Source: Impatiens glandulifera
Taxonomy: Eukaryota > Streptophyta > Magnoliopsida > Ericales > Balsaminaceae
Assembly (NCBI RefSeq): GCF_907164915.1
Contig: NC_061863.1
Span: 4,022,340 to 4,086,339, forward strand
DNA: 64,000 nt
Direction: 5' to 3'
Shown piece after piece: positions 49,174 to 59,267 of this stretch (the first letter of the stretch is position 1; every line of letters starts with the position of its first letter). The translations under genes were made by a program, and so were the position numbers. The notes beneath the pieces are model-generated. The model searched no databases. It was not told where the DNA came from and saw only the letters and a program-made list of their open reading frames with translations.

Positions 49174-49379
49174 TTATTTGAGGGTATTGATTTCTATTCA
49201 ACTATCGCTCGTGCAAGATTTGAGAACTTGAAAATGGATTTGTTCAGAAAGTGTATGGAGCCAGTTGAGAAGTGTTTGAGGGATGCTAAGATGTACAAGA
49301 GCACCATCCACGATGTTGTCCTTGTCGGTGGGTCCACCAGAATTCCAAAGGTGCGACAACTCCTTCCACTTCACTGACC
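49174..49379 (+). pseudogene. HSC70 gene fragment
   Basis: About 67 codons in one frame match the substrate-ATPase border of cytosolic HSP70: [19 protein letters not shown], then [19 protein letters not shown] and [14 protein letters not shown]. The match ends two residues later and a stop follows at 49377-49379. Both sides lack further HSP70 sequence. It is a captured or retroposed piece rather than a gene. Confidence 0.88.
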
Positions 49380-49498
49380 TTCTTCTTTACTGAATTGATA
49401 AAGTAGATCCAGTCTTGAGAGAGAGGAGAAGATCTGACCTGCTTCTTCTTTACTGAATTGATAAAGTACATTCAGTCTTGAGAGAAAGGAGAAGATCC
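49378..49498. repeat. 2 x ~63-bp tandem repeat
   Basis: The unit CTTCTTCTTTACTGAATTG...CAGTCTTGAGAGA(G/A)AGGAGAAGATC occurs twice in direct succession with few changes, directly after the HSC70 fragment. A shorter duplication (CAAGAAGGAC) is on its other side (49110-49165). Confidence 0.8.
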
Positions 49499-50500
49499 AA
49501 TTGAGAGATAAAGAGAAGATGTCCAGAGTTTTATTGTTTAGAATAATACCTTTCAGATCGGATATTTCGGGTTCGTTTTTTCGGTTGAACCGTCCGGTCG
49601 GACCGGAATTTGACCGGTTTGAAAGGTAACCGCATTAAAGTTAAAACCCGGACCGTCCCCTCAACCTTTCGCGGTCGGACCGGTTGAACCGACGGTCCGA
49701 CCGCGTATTTTAAAACCTTGGTTAAAAGTCATTCAACCAACTATTTTAAAATTATGATTTATATTTAAAATAAATAAATTAATTAAATATTAATACATTT
49801 AAAATATTTTTATTAATTTTTATTTTTATTTATTTATAAAGAAGATAATTAACTCAATATTCAAAGAAATAATACCAATTATTTGGTTAACTCAAGCTAT
49901 TAAACATGATGCATAAACTAACTTTTGTTAACACCTAAATCCTAATGTCTATTAGGGATAGACATGTAGCGGTTTGGAATCGGAAAATTTTACTATCTAT
50001 ATCTGTCCGATTGGGATGAAGATTTTAGGTGGTTCATAAAATATTTATATTAATAAAAAAAATAAAATGTTCGTTAAAATATTTTTAGATAGATGGATGT
50101 TGAGAAATTTAAGCGATATTAGATGAGTTAGTGCATAAACAGTGGGATAGTGGTATTTCTGTCCCGATTTCCGACGAGAATTTTTATTATATTCCATCTC
50201 GAGAGAATTCATGTGTGGCACCAAATATTAAATTATTTTTTAATTATTTAAACAAATATTTTTAATGATTTACTTTGAATAGCCAGAAAAAAAAATATTA
50301 ATGCTTGAACATAGAAAAAAAAAACGTGGAGATGAAGAAGAAATATTTGTCTAAAATTTAATTTTTAGTTAAAAATTAGTTTCATTAGTAGTAGAGAATG
50401 TGCTGAATAAAATAAGATTTGATTATTTGAGGTTAAACATATTTTCCCGATCTGTCACAATCAAACGAGCTTGTACTTACGATAAAATGCCTGCTTTTAA

Positions 50501-50610
50501 TGGGAAATTTGACGAAATGGCCCGAAAGATTTCCTTATTTGCATATGTGGTCACCGCATAAATTTTATTGCGTTGGTGATCACTTTATATTTTTTTGACG
50601 AAAATACTCC
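50501..50610 (+). repeat. Left inverted repeat of the decayed MULE
   Basis: About 110 bp, roughly 80 percent matching by eye to the complement of 55781-55890. Confidence 0.8.
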
Positions 50611-51043
50611 TTCGCATTTCGCGAAGGGAAAATGTTCTTTATATAAATACTCAATTTTTTTTTCATTTCGTTATTTTTCTTTCTCTCTTCTCTTTCTCTC
50701 GCGACGGCCACGACGACGGCGACGAAACTCTAAACGAACACATCATACAGATCGACGACCAAAATCCATTCTAATATCATGTGTTCATCATACATGTCGA
50801 TTTATGTTCTTATTTCGTTCATCTTCAAACCCTAAATCATGAGGTTGTTCTTATTGTTCATCTTGTTGATATTTTGTTCATCTTGTTCATATTGGTTGTT
50901 CATCTTATTCTTCATATTGATATTTACATATTGATGTTTATGGAAGATTCATGTTCACGATGGGACCAAATTTGATGATGCTATGAATCAGTTTCGTTTC
51001 AGGGAAGATTCGATACCTCATCCTTCCCCACCGGTTGGACATT

Positions 51044-51134
51044 AATCGCTATTGTCAACTTGTTTGTGTTTGATCAAATTCGTGATAACATATCACGAAT
51101 TTGATCACACACAAACAAATTGACAAGAGCGGTT
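51044..51134. repeat. Short hairpin, 44-base arms
   Basis: 51044-51087 pairs with 51091-51134, four mismatches in 44 and a three-base loop. The inner arms read TGATCAAATTCGTGATA and its complement. A near-perfect foldback in the element's untranslated 5' region. Confidence 0.9.
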
Positions 51135-51220
51135 ACTTCACGTTTCACAATGGAGCTTCACGTTTCGCGATGGGCCAAAATTTCTTATTTTTTATAGTTA
51201 ATCATGACTTCATTTGGGAA

Positions 51221-51618
51221 GGTATCAACATCACTCATGATTTTGAAGAGAATATGTCTTAGCAAAATAAACCTTAATAATTTTTACATGAAAAAATTTA
51301 TATTCTTTAGAAAAGGCCTTTGGAGAAGCCATCACTGAGTTTCAAATAAAAGATGATGGTTTCAAATCGATTTGTAAGTCAATTGAAGAAAGTAAAGAAG
51401 AAGTTGAGTTGTTAAACAGAAGATTAACAACTCAACTACTTCTTTACTTTCTTTAATGAACTTACGAATCAATTTTAAACCATCTTCTTTTACCTGAAGC
51501 TAAATGATCGCTTCTTCAAAAGCCTTTTCTGAAGAATCTAAATGTTTTCATGTAAGATTAATAAGATTTATTTTGCTAATATAGATTCTCTTCAAACCCA
51601 TGACATTGTTGGTGATAC
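51221..51618. repeat. Large inverted duplication, ~195-bp arms
   Basis: Left arm 51221-51415 and right arm 51424-51618 are inverted copies (for example GTTGAGTTGTTAA against TTAACAACTCAAC at the loop), with an 8-base loop and scattered mismatches. The left arm reads as a coding-like frame (EKAFGEAITEFQIKDDGF, SIEESKEEVELLN), so the arms look derived from a gene segment. Confidence 0.85.
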
Positions 51619-51919
51619 ATTGTCAAACGAGAGAGATTACCTATAAATAATTTAAAAAAATTGTATTTCGCGATCGGAAGTCCCTTCGCGATGTGACTTC
51701 ACGTTTCGCGAAGGAAGTCGAAGAGGCGCGCGTTATACTCTATTTATAATTATGTTATGCGCGCGATGAACATTTCATTTCTTCACTTCGCGAAGACCTC
51801 GTCTCTCTCTAGCCTCTTCTTAACTTCACTGCTCCCTGCCTCGACGATTTTTCCTACTCGTCTTCTCGTTCCTTCATCGTCTTGATCATTAATCAGGTTA
51901 GTTTAGTTTTTGATTTAAA

Positions 51920-52275
51920 CCATTTAGGGTTTATGTTTATGGTTTCGCATATGCTTTCGCGATGGTTTTAGGGTTCATGTTCATGGTTTCACTATGAGTA
52001 AGTGTTTATGTTTATGGTTTCGCGATATGCTTTTGCGAATGGTTTAAGATTTATGTTCATGGTTTTGCATGGGTTAGGGTTTATGTTTATGGTTTTGCGA
52101 TATGATTTTGCGAATGGTTTAGGGTTTATGTTCATGGTTTCGCATGGGTTAGGGTTTATGTTTATGGTTTTGCGATATGCTTCCCTAAATGGTTTAAGGT
52201 TTAGGGTTTCACTATGGGTTAAAGTTTATGTTTATGGTTTCGCGATGGGCCTCTCGCTATGGGTTTAGGGTTTCG
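51920..52275 (+). repeat. Degenerate repeats upstream of the DUF1985 gene
   Basis: Multiple imperfect copies of GTTTATGTTTATGGTTTCGCGATATG and TTCATGGTTT(C/T)GCATGGG, spaced about 50-100 bases. They probably lie in the leader/intron of the gene that starts at 52332. They look telomere-like in places (GGTTTAGGGTTTA) but are not telomeric arrays. Confidence 0.8.
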
Positions 52276-52331
52276 CTATGGTATTTGTATTTGTATTTGT
52301 TCTTATATTTTTGTTGTTGTTCCTTTCGTAG

Positions 52332-54720
52332 ATGGAAAAAACTACCGTTATTGAGTTTCCTAGTAGGATTTCTTGGAAAAGCGTCCACTTCCTCAAGAAG
52401 ATAGCTAAAAAGTTCAATACAATTGATATTTTGGAGAGGGTTTATAACACCCAATTCAAATATTTATTCACAACCCCAGTCTTGCAGTTCTCATGGACTA
52501 TAGTCCATCATATGTTGCTTAGAATGGTAAGCTCAAACTCAAAGGAGATGGCATTCATGGTCAATGGGCAGGAACTTGTATTTGGTATGAAAGAGTATGC
52601 ATTGGTTACAGGCCTAAACTTCAGACAGATTTCCTATGCCGAACGAAGAAATAGATTTTCTAAAGGGAATATGAATGTACGAATGAATGAGTTTGAGTCT
52701 CGTTTTCTGTCATGCACTGACATGGAAGATGAGTTTGGTATGGCTGATTTGTCAGTACCTATTTTCATTTGACCAAAAGAGGATTGTATTTGTCAAAATC
52801 CTCCACATGGTGGAAGACGTGGAAACTTTCCTCCGTTTTCCATGGGGGAAGGTCTCCTTTAGAGCCACCATGAAAGGTCTGAATAGAAACATGAAACGTC
52901 TCAATTCCTTATATTTTAAGAAGATCGAGGAGAAATTGAGTTCTGATCCTTTTACTAATTTTGCTTATAACATTTATGGGTTCGCACTAGCATTTCATGT
53001 GTGGACATATGAGGTCATCAAAGGCTTTGTCCCTAAATTCTCCAACATGAATGAACTTAATGAGCCTCTACGCCCAAGGTTGTTAGTCTATCAATCCAAC
53101 AAGAAGAACACCTTGCAGGAGATAAAGTCTATCCTTCAGACCACTGATCTGACTAAGATTGAAGAGTCCTCCATGGAGAAGAGGTTATATAGTGGGGTGG
53201 ACTTTGAACAAATAGACGAGTCAACTGATGATTTTTTTGAGGGATTTACAGATGGGAAGAGATCCAAAGGTGAAGATGAAGATGCAGAACCTAAACATGA
53301 ATATACTCCCAAACCTGTCACCAGGAAGAGAAAGGATGAAGCTACTCTCATAGAAGTCAACCTGAAGAGAATGTTTGCTTATAGTCCCCCCACTACGACG
53401 TCAAGTCCTACATCACCTCCAACACCTTATGTTGGATGTAAATGTGATGAGATGAATGAGGAGCTAAAAGATCTGAAAAATAGAGCTGAAGGAGGAGCTA
53501 AAAGAGTTGAAAATCACCATCAAAGAAACTCAAGAAACTCACCATTCTTATATGAAAAGGTTGGTTATTAGTATGTCCGAATAGTTATTAGCCAAATCCA
53601 ACCAAAAGATGGCCATATTATTAGCCAAATTAGATAATATGGAGGAGAAGAAGAAGAATAAAAAGAAGAAGAAGGAGGAGAAGAAGAAGGAGGTTTATAA
53701 AGAATATTTTAAAATTTGACAAGGGCGTCTCTTCGCGAAAGGCCTTCACATTTTGCGAAGGCCCTTCATTTTTTGCGAAGGCCCTTCACGTTTCGCGAAT
53801 GGACTTCACGTTTCGCGATGAAGTAATGCAACTGACATTGTTTTTCCATTTTGTAGGAGATCAAGAAGAAGGATGAGGTGGAGGTGGAGGATGAGGAGAA
53901 TGTGGAGAATAAGAAGGATGTGGAAAAGGTGGAGGAGAATATGGAGGTGGAGCAGAATGTAGAGAAGGAGGAGTCCAATGAGGTATATTAAAATTTGACA
54001 AGGGCATCCCTTCGCAAAGGGCCTTCACGTTTCGCGAAGGGCCTTCATGTTTTGTGAATGCCCTTCATATTTCGCGATGAAGTAATGCAATTTACATTGT
54101 TTTCCATTTTGCATAAGATCGAGAAGAAGGATGCGGTGAAGGTGGAGGATGAGGAGAATGTGGAGAAGATGGATGTGGATGTGGAGAAGAAGGAGGATGA
54201 AATGGTCCTCAGCGAAATTATGCGACAAGAGATTGAGAAGAAGGATGAAAATGATGATGATTTTAAAGTATACAATACTCCTCTTAAAGCAACATTTGAG
54301 CGAAATAAGAGGATGAGGAAACCGACGAAGGATGACTCGTACACCTATTCTTCGGGAAAATTGGCAAAGACAAATGATCCAATAACAGTCAATCCCCTTC
54401 AAAAATTTTAAAATCATCTGTTGGTTGAAGTAAAAAAATGGATGAATGATCTAGATACCACAAATGGAAAAAAGTTACTCCATACTTGCGAAGCAGGGAA
54501 GGACTTGTTTCAAAGAATTCTAACAAGGTTCACATGGCTTCAAGATATGGTAAGTCAAGTCGTGCAATTCATCATTAATGCTATTCTAACAAGGTTTTTT
54601 TATATAAATACTGAATGTTTTCTCCTTGTGTAGGAAATTGACGCACGTTGCCACTTGTTGAGAAAAGGATTGCAACATATCCCAAGACTTTCAAAGACAT
54701 CCGAGGGTAAAACTCCTAGT
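52332..54720 (+). pseudogene. DUF1985/Ulp1-type transposon gene, frameshifted and lacking the protease domain
   Basis: The frame opens at 52332 (MEKTTVIEFPSR) and shows a DUF1985 domain: VHHMLLRMV, EMAFMVNGQELVFGMKEYALVTGLN. It must change frame by one base near 52755-52765 to continue into VEDVETFLRFPWGKVSF and NIYGFALAFHVWTYE, which belong to the same domain. Downstream are Lys/Glu-rich exons (about 53640-53695, 53858-53983, 54118-54410) and a segment WLQDM|EIDARCHLLRKG (exon junction after 54549; acceptor near 54633) that normally sits just before the Ulp1 protease. The His-Asp-Cys protease itself is absent: the sequence runs directly into the minus-strand MURA remnant. The gene therefore cannot encode an active protease. 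Confidence 0.78.
53711..54200 (+). repeat. Tandem duplication of an intron-exon unit (~279 bp)
   Basis: Two direct copies starting AAAATTTGACAAGGGC at 53711 and 53990. Each contains an intron full of CTTCACGTTTCGCGAA motifs followed by an exon starting GAGAT(C)AAGAAGAAGGATG. The second copy's acceptor is changed from TTGTAG to TTGCATAAG. Confidence 0.82.
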
Positions 54721-54739
54721 ATATTTTTTTCAGTAAGTG

Positions 54740-55619
54740 GTAGACTTTTTTGAGTAAATGATGGTGGTAATATACTTTCTTGAGTTGGGTATGTAAGTAG
54801 TGGTATCTTTTGGGGTAAATCAACTGTGATAAATATGTGTTCACATCCTCATCTTGATCAATAACAACAGGGGGAGGATTTGTGATACGCGGAATATCAT
54901 ACTTGACTTGAAACACTAAATCATATGTAGATTTTTCACGTTAAGTCAATCATAGAGGATATCAACTAATTCAGCAAACGTAGTATTTTAGGGTAAATCC
55001 AAAGTTTTTATTGAAGTTGCATGAAAATACATTATACCATCAGCAACAAATTTCCACTCTCCATTATAGAAAACAAATACTCCAGTTGCAATAGAAAACA
55101 TGAATGGATAAATAATCTTATTGAAGTCATGCAATTATTCATTAAATGCGAAATGGGATGGCCCTTCGCAAAATAGGAAGAAAAATTTGCGAAAAGGGAA
55201 GGGACCTTCGCGAAACGGGAAGGGACCTTCGCGAAACGGGAAGGGACCTTCGCGAAACGGGAAGGGACCTTCGCGAAACGGGAAGGGACCTTCGCGAAAA
55301 GAAGGAATGTCCGAAAGGGGGGAAACTTCGCGAAGGGATGTCCCATAGCGAAAAGGGAAGTCCTTTCGCGAAGAGATGTCCCATCACGAAAAGGGAAGTC
55401 CCTTCGCGAAAAGGGAAGTCCCTTCGCGAAGGAATATCCCATTATGAAAAAGGAAAGTCCCTTTGTGAAGGGATGTCCCATCGCGAAAAGGGAAGTCCAT
55501 TCGTGAAAGGATGTCCCTTTCGCGAGAATAAAAGGATCATCAAATATCATCATCGAGAATAAAACAACTAACAGATCGAGAGTACCAGTTGCCAAAGTGC
55601 TCGTGCTCGTCGTATTCAT
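54740..55619 (-). pseudogene. MURA-type transposase N-terminus, ruined
   Basis: On the minus strand, 55110 down to 54770 shows the N-terminal Mutator module: FYNGEWKF (about 55050-55075), TTFAELVDILYD, and VKYDIPRITNPPPVV with DEDVNTYLS (about 54840-54915). In-frame stops separate these blocks and nothing of the DDE core remains. A candidate first exon, ATG at 55617-55619 (MNTTSTSTLATG), precedes an intron filled with 21-bp repeats; its leader upstream is CT-rich. The 3' end abuts the truncated Ulp1-type gene near 54730, suggesting an internal deletion removed both C-termini. Confidence 0.7.
55180..55530. repeat. 21-bp minisatellite of TTCGCGAA motifs
   Basis: Five perfect or near-perfect 21-bp units of GGGACCTTCGCGAAACGGGAA type at about 55200-55300, followed by more spaced copies (AAGTCCCTTCGCGAA, GGGATGTCCCAT(C/A)GCGAAAA) to 55530. 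They lie in the presumed first intron of the MURA remnant. Confidence 0.88.
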
Positions 55620-55780
55620 GGTGGTGTCCGTCGCCGTCGAAGATTGTCGCTATTTAGAGAGGAGGAGAAGAGCGGGAAGAAAGTGAAGGAGAAGAAGAGA
55701 AATGAAAAAAAGTAAGGTTATTCTGGACTTTTCACACTTTTTCCCTCCGCAAAACGTGAAGGCCCATCGCATTTCGCGAT

Positions 55781-55890
55781 GGGGGTATTTTCGTCAAAAA
55801 ATTATAAAGTGGTCACCAGCGCATTAAAAGTTATGCGGTGACCACAGATACAAATGAGGCTATCTTTAGGGTCATTTCGTCAAATTTCCA
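55781..55890 (-). repeat. Right inverted repeat of the decayed MULE
   Basis: Inverted counterpart of 50501-50610. The Mutator-type gene remnant starts about 160 bp inward. Confidence 0.8.
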
Positions 55891-55999
55891 TTATTTATTA
55901 TTACTCTGTTTCTCACTATTAAATAACTATTAAATAATTAATGAAAGAACAATTCATTTTATTTATAATATTTTTTTAGTTGACATCCAAATTATCTTT

Positions 56000-56316
56000 T
56001 TAGGAACAATCTCCCACACATACACACACAACAGAATTACAATATCCATCATAGTTGTGAATTGATTCACTCAAACATTTCTTCCTGCAATTTATAGTCC
56101 AAAAACACGGGCCTTTAAAAGTAGCACTATTGTTATAACACACTTTTGCAATTACGGTATGGTTCTCTGTAAAAAAAAAAAATAATCACATATATTTTCA
56201 TTAATAAGTTCTATCATCATATCTTAGCTTATTCTGAAAATATAGATAATATTAATAAACTTACGAGAAACAAGAATAATTATCGTTAAGAAAAGACCGA
56301 AGAGTAACTTGTTCAT
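56000..56316 (-). CDS. Defensin-like cysteine-rich secreted peptide
   Basis: Two exons on the minus strand, 56265-56316 and 56000-56166; 72 aa, too short and split to stand out as an open frame. Exon 1 is almost entirely signal peptide (MNKLLFGLFLTIIILVS). The single phase-1 intron after the signal peptide is the classic plant defensin gene structure. The mature part has eight cysteines in the order C-X10-C-X5-C-X3-C-X11-C-X5-C-X-C-X3-C, the defensin/DEFL arrangement. A TATA-like TTTAAATAG lies near 56370-56378. Likely antimicrobial or signalling peptide; the target is unknown. It lies only about 110 bp from the decayed MULE end. Confidence 0.85.
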
Positions 56317-56399
56317 GTTGTTTTCGTTAATGTTGGCTTAGAGTTACTTGATCTAAGAACTTGAAGGTCTATTTAAAGTCATAGATTGTGTGAATATAT

Positions 56400-57250
56400 T
56401 GTGAATCTTATATATAGATTATATCAATCTCTTTAAAAGTATTTTATATATAAATTATATCTATCTCTCAAAAAGGTAAATCTTATTAAAAGTTGAATTT
56501 TATATATAAATTATATTTATCTCTCAAAAATGTTAACAAATAATTAGGAAAATTCTCGTGCGATGCACATGATAAAAATATATACAAAATAAATTTAATT
56601 GTTTTTATAATAATATGTATTTAATGTTTAAAATTCATAATATATTAAAATAAAACATTCTCATTTCATATTTAATTCATTTCGATAAACAACTCACTTG
56701 TGCAATGCATATGAATAAAAATATAAACAAAATAATTAAATATATATATATATATTATGTATTCAATGTTTAAAATTTTAATAAATTACGAATAATATAT
56801 TATAATAAAAAATAAAATACTCTAATTTCAAATTTAATATAATTCGATAAAACAACTGACCCGTGCAATACAAGGGATAAAAATATAAACAAAATAATTT
56901 AAATATATATATATATAATAATATGTATTCAATGTTTACAATTCTTAATAAATCATGAATAATATATTATAAAAAAAATAGAACACTATCATTTTACATT
57001 TAATTTATTTAGGTAAAATAACTCATCTTCTCACATATCTCATTACATGTTTTTTTCCAATAAAAACCTCTTATCTCGTGACCTTATATTCATATTTTTT
57101 AATATTTAGTATTGTGTGTTAGATTAAGTTAAAAAGGGAAAATGGGGGAATTTAGATTAAATGGGAAATCGTTAATTAAGTCGAGTTAAGAAAAGTATTT
57201 TAATTGATTAAATGAACTTATGATAATTAAAATGAATATACATAGTTTTG
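56400..57250. other. AT-rich intergenic with diverged direct repeats
   Basis: Two or three diverged copies of a ~120-160-bp block (ATATAAACAAAATAATT(A)AATATATATA...TATTCAATGTTTA) around 56560-56640, 56700-56830 and 56850-56970. No coding potential. Confidence 0.6.
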
Positions 57251-58700
57251 ATGATGACTTTAATGAAGGAATAAAACTAAGTTTAATATTGTTTGAATGC
57301 GCAAGAAAAGTTGAAGACTCGCTAGCAGTAGAGTCACTCAAACAGCTGAGCTGCCGTCATCAAAGATACACCATCAGCAGAGCTGACATCATGCGCTAAC
57401 AGTTGAGTAGCCCAATAGATGAGTAGCGTTAACAGTTGAGTAACCTATCAGATGGGTAGCGCTAACAACTGAGTAGCCTATCAGATGAGTAGCGCTAACA
57501 TCTGAGTAGCCGATCAGTAGAGTTGCGCTAACAGATGGGATGCCATCAGCAGTGCTGAAGAAACGACAACAGTTGTGTTGCGCCAACAATTGAGTTGCCA
57601 TCAGCAGGGTTGCGCCAACAACCGTGTTGCGTCAACAACTTAGTTGCTATCAGTAGGGTTGTGCCAACAACTGGGTTGCCATCAGCGGGGTTGCGCTAAC
57701 AGCAGAGTAAGCAAGCAGTAGACTCATTCTAACAATTGGGACGCCAAAAGTTGGGTTGCCATCAGCAGGGTTGCGTCAATAGCTATGTTGTGTCAACAGC
57801 TGACTTCCTTATCATGAAAACTGATCATCAGTAGAGCTCGATATCAGCCAAGTTCCACGTCAGCTAAATACAACAAAAACGTACTATATTCCATTCGTCT
57901 GCGCATTACCCAGTACGAACGAATATTCGAATTCCAGGCGCACTACCCCGTATGTTAGGCGTACGACGAATGTACCACTCCCACGTGTCAACAAAATAGA
58001 TTTGACCATTGTCATGCAGAAAATATAAAAATAGCATCAAAGGACAACGAAGAATTTCTCCGTACCCGTATGCTAGGCGTACGATGAATGTACCACTGCC
58101 ACGTGTTAACAAAATAGATTCGACCGTTGTCATGCAAAAAATATAAAAATAGTATCAAAGGACAACGAAGAATTTCTCCTTTTTGAATCTATGAATTACT
58201 CTCTCTTTAGCCCGCTCTTCGCAAGTGAATACGTCAAGCATACATGTTACGATATACGTTGAGAGATAATCATTTGTATTATTGCATAAACAGTTGATTT
58301 GTGTAAGTTGAACAGAACGTTGTCTATTTAACAGGAGAATGTGATAGCTAGAAGTTTAGACTGGCATTTGTGAAGACTTATGATCTAAGTGGGTTTGTGT
58401 AGAGGCTATATAAATCAAAGTCTTTTAGTAGAATCCTTCTGAAACAGAAGAATGTGTGACATAGAAGTTTTATCTTAGAACATCCATAAATCTTGTGTTA
58501 TCTTTTAGTTTCTTTACTCCGTCTTATATCTGCCGCTTCAAATCCCGCAAACATTTTTTGCACTTGAAACCGTTCAAGATCTAGCTGCGATTTGTTCATG
58601 AATAGAAACAGATTTTCAATCTCTAACAGGATTAAAATCGAATTTACGTGAAAAATTGAACAACAATATTCAACCCCCCCCCATTTTATTATTGTCATCG
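57250..58700. repeat. Degenerate LTR-like block with minisatellites
   Basis: Opens with GTTTTGATGATGACTTTAATG and closes near a C9 run preceded by AATATTCAA, phrases common in plant Copia-type LTRs; that classification is tentative. Between them are many degenerate ~25-36-bp units (AACAGTTGAGTAGC, ATCAGCAGGGTTGCG) at 57370-57800, and a two-copy ~117-bp direct repeat at about 57950-58180 (landmark TAGGCGTACGA(C/T)GAATGTACC). No gag or pol. Confidence 0.4.
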
Positions 58701-59228
58701 ATCATAACATCGTGACCTCACACTTTGGTCAATCAAATATTTGATTTATATTTTTTAACTAATATCAATTGTTATCAGACTATTATCCATCGGCTAACCA
58801 CATCCAAATCACACTTGGTTAAAGGGTTATACTTGTTTTTATTATATATCCAAATTAACAATAGATCTCGACCCGGCAATCCGGACACTTTAAAAATTAA
58901 GCATCATTATATATATATATATATATATTAGTTAGTTAAAAAGTTGAACTTATTTGTTAAAGTGTTTCACGTTTATTTAATTTGGTATTAAATTTAAAAT
59001 ATAAATGTTATTAGTATAGTTGGTTAAACGATTGTACTTGTTTTATTATGTTGCAAGTTCAAAACATACATATAGCATTAATTGTTTATAACATTTATTT
59101 TTAACCGTTTTAAGTTTATGGATGGATCAACCCATAATCCGACTCAAGTATCCATTACTCTCACATATATATCCAAATTAATCACAGCTATCGACTCAGC
59201 AATCCGGACAATTGAAAATTTAAGCATC

Positions 59229-59267
<39 letters not shown>

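Larger units (their letters stand above)
48391..50500. other. Intergenic DNA with dispersed-repeat remnants
   Basis: Contains GGTTGAACCG/GACCGGTT-rich phrases at about 48900-48970 and 49570-49705, which look like the two flanks of one old inserted element, with an HSP70 fragment (49174-49379) and short tandem repeats between them. The rest (49740-50500) is AT-rich without recognisable content. Confidence 0.5.
50501..55890. mobile_element. Decayed Mutator-like element with Ulp1-type and MURA gene remnants
   Basis: Bases 50501-50610 are inverted relative to 55781-55890 (shared GGAAATTTGACGAAATG, GTGGTCACCGCATAA, TTTTGACGAAAATAC). Inside, a broken DUF1985/Ulp1-type gene on + and a ruined MURA-like N-terminus on - converge, as the same gene types do in the giant MULE. 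The element is studded with CTTCACGTTTCGCGAAGG-like motifs. I find no matching 9-bp flanking duplication, so the outer ends may be slightly off or the site is old. The MURA remnant belongs to another transposase subgroup than the FAR1 type in the giant MULE. Confidence 0.78.

Noticed and set aside
51920..52275. Interstitial telomeric repeat
   Set aside because: Only isolated TTTAGGG-like words; the repeated unit is longer and contains TTCGCGAT words.
55032..55619. Continuous 195-codon minus-strand frame
   Set aside because: It runs through 21-bp minisatellite repeats, best read as an intron; only the first codons and the downstream MURA blocks look genic.
50490..55900. 9-bp target-site duplication for the second MULE
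   Set aside because: Several end placements were compared (CTTTTAATG against ATTATTTAT and shifts); none match, so none is claimed.
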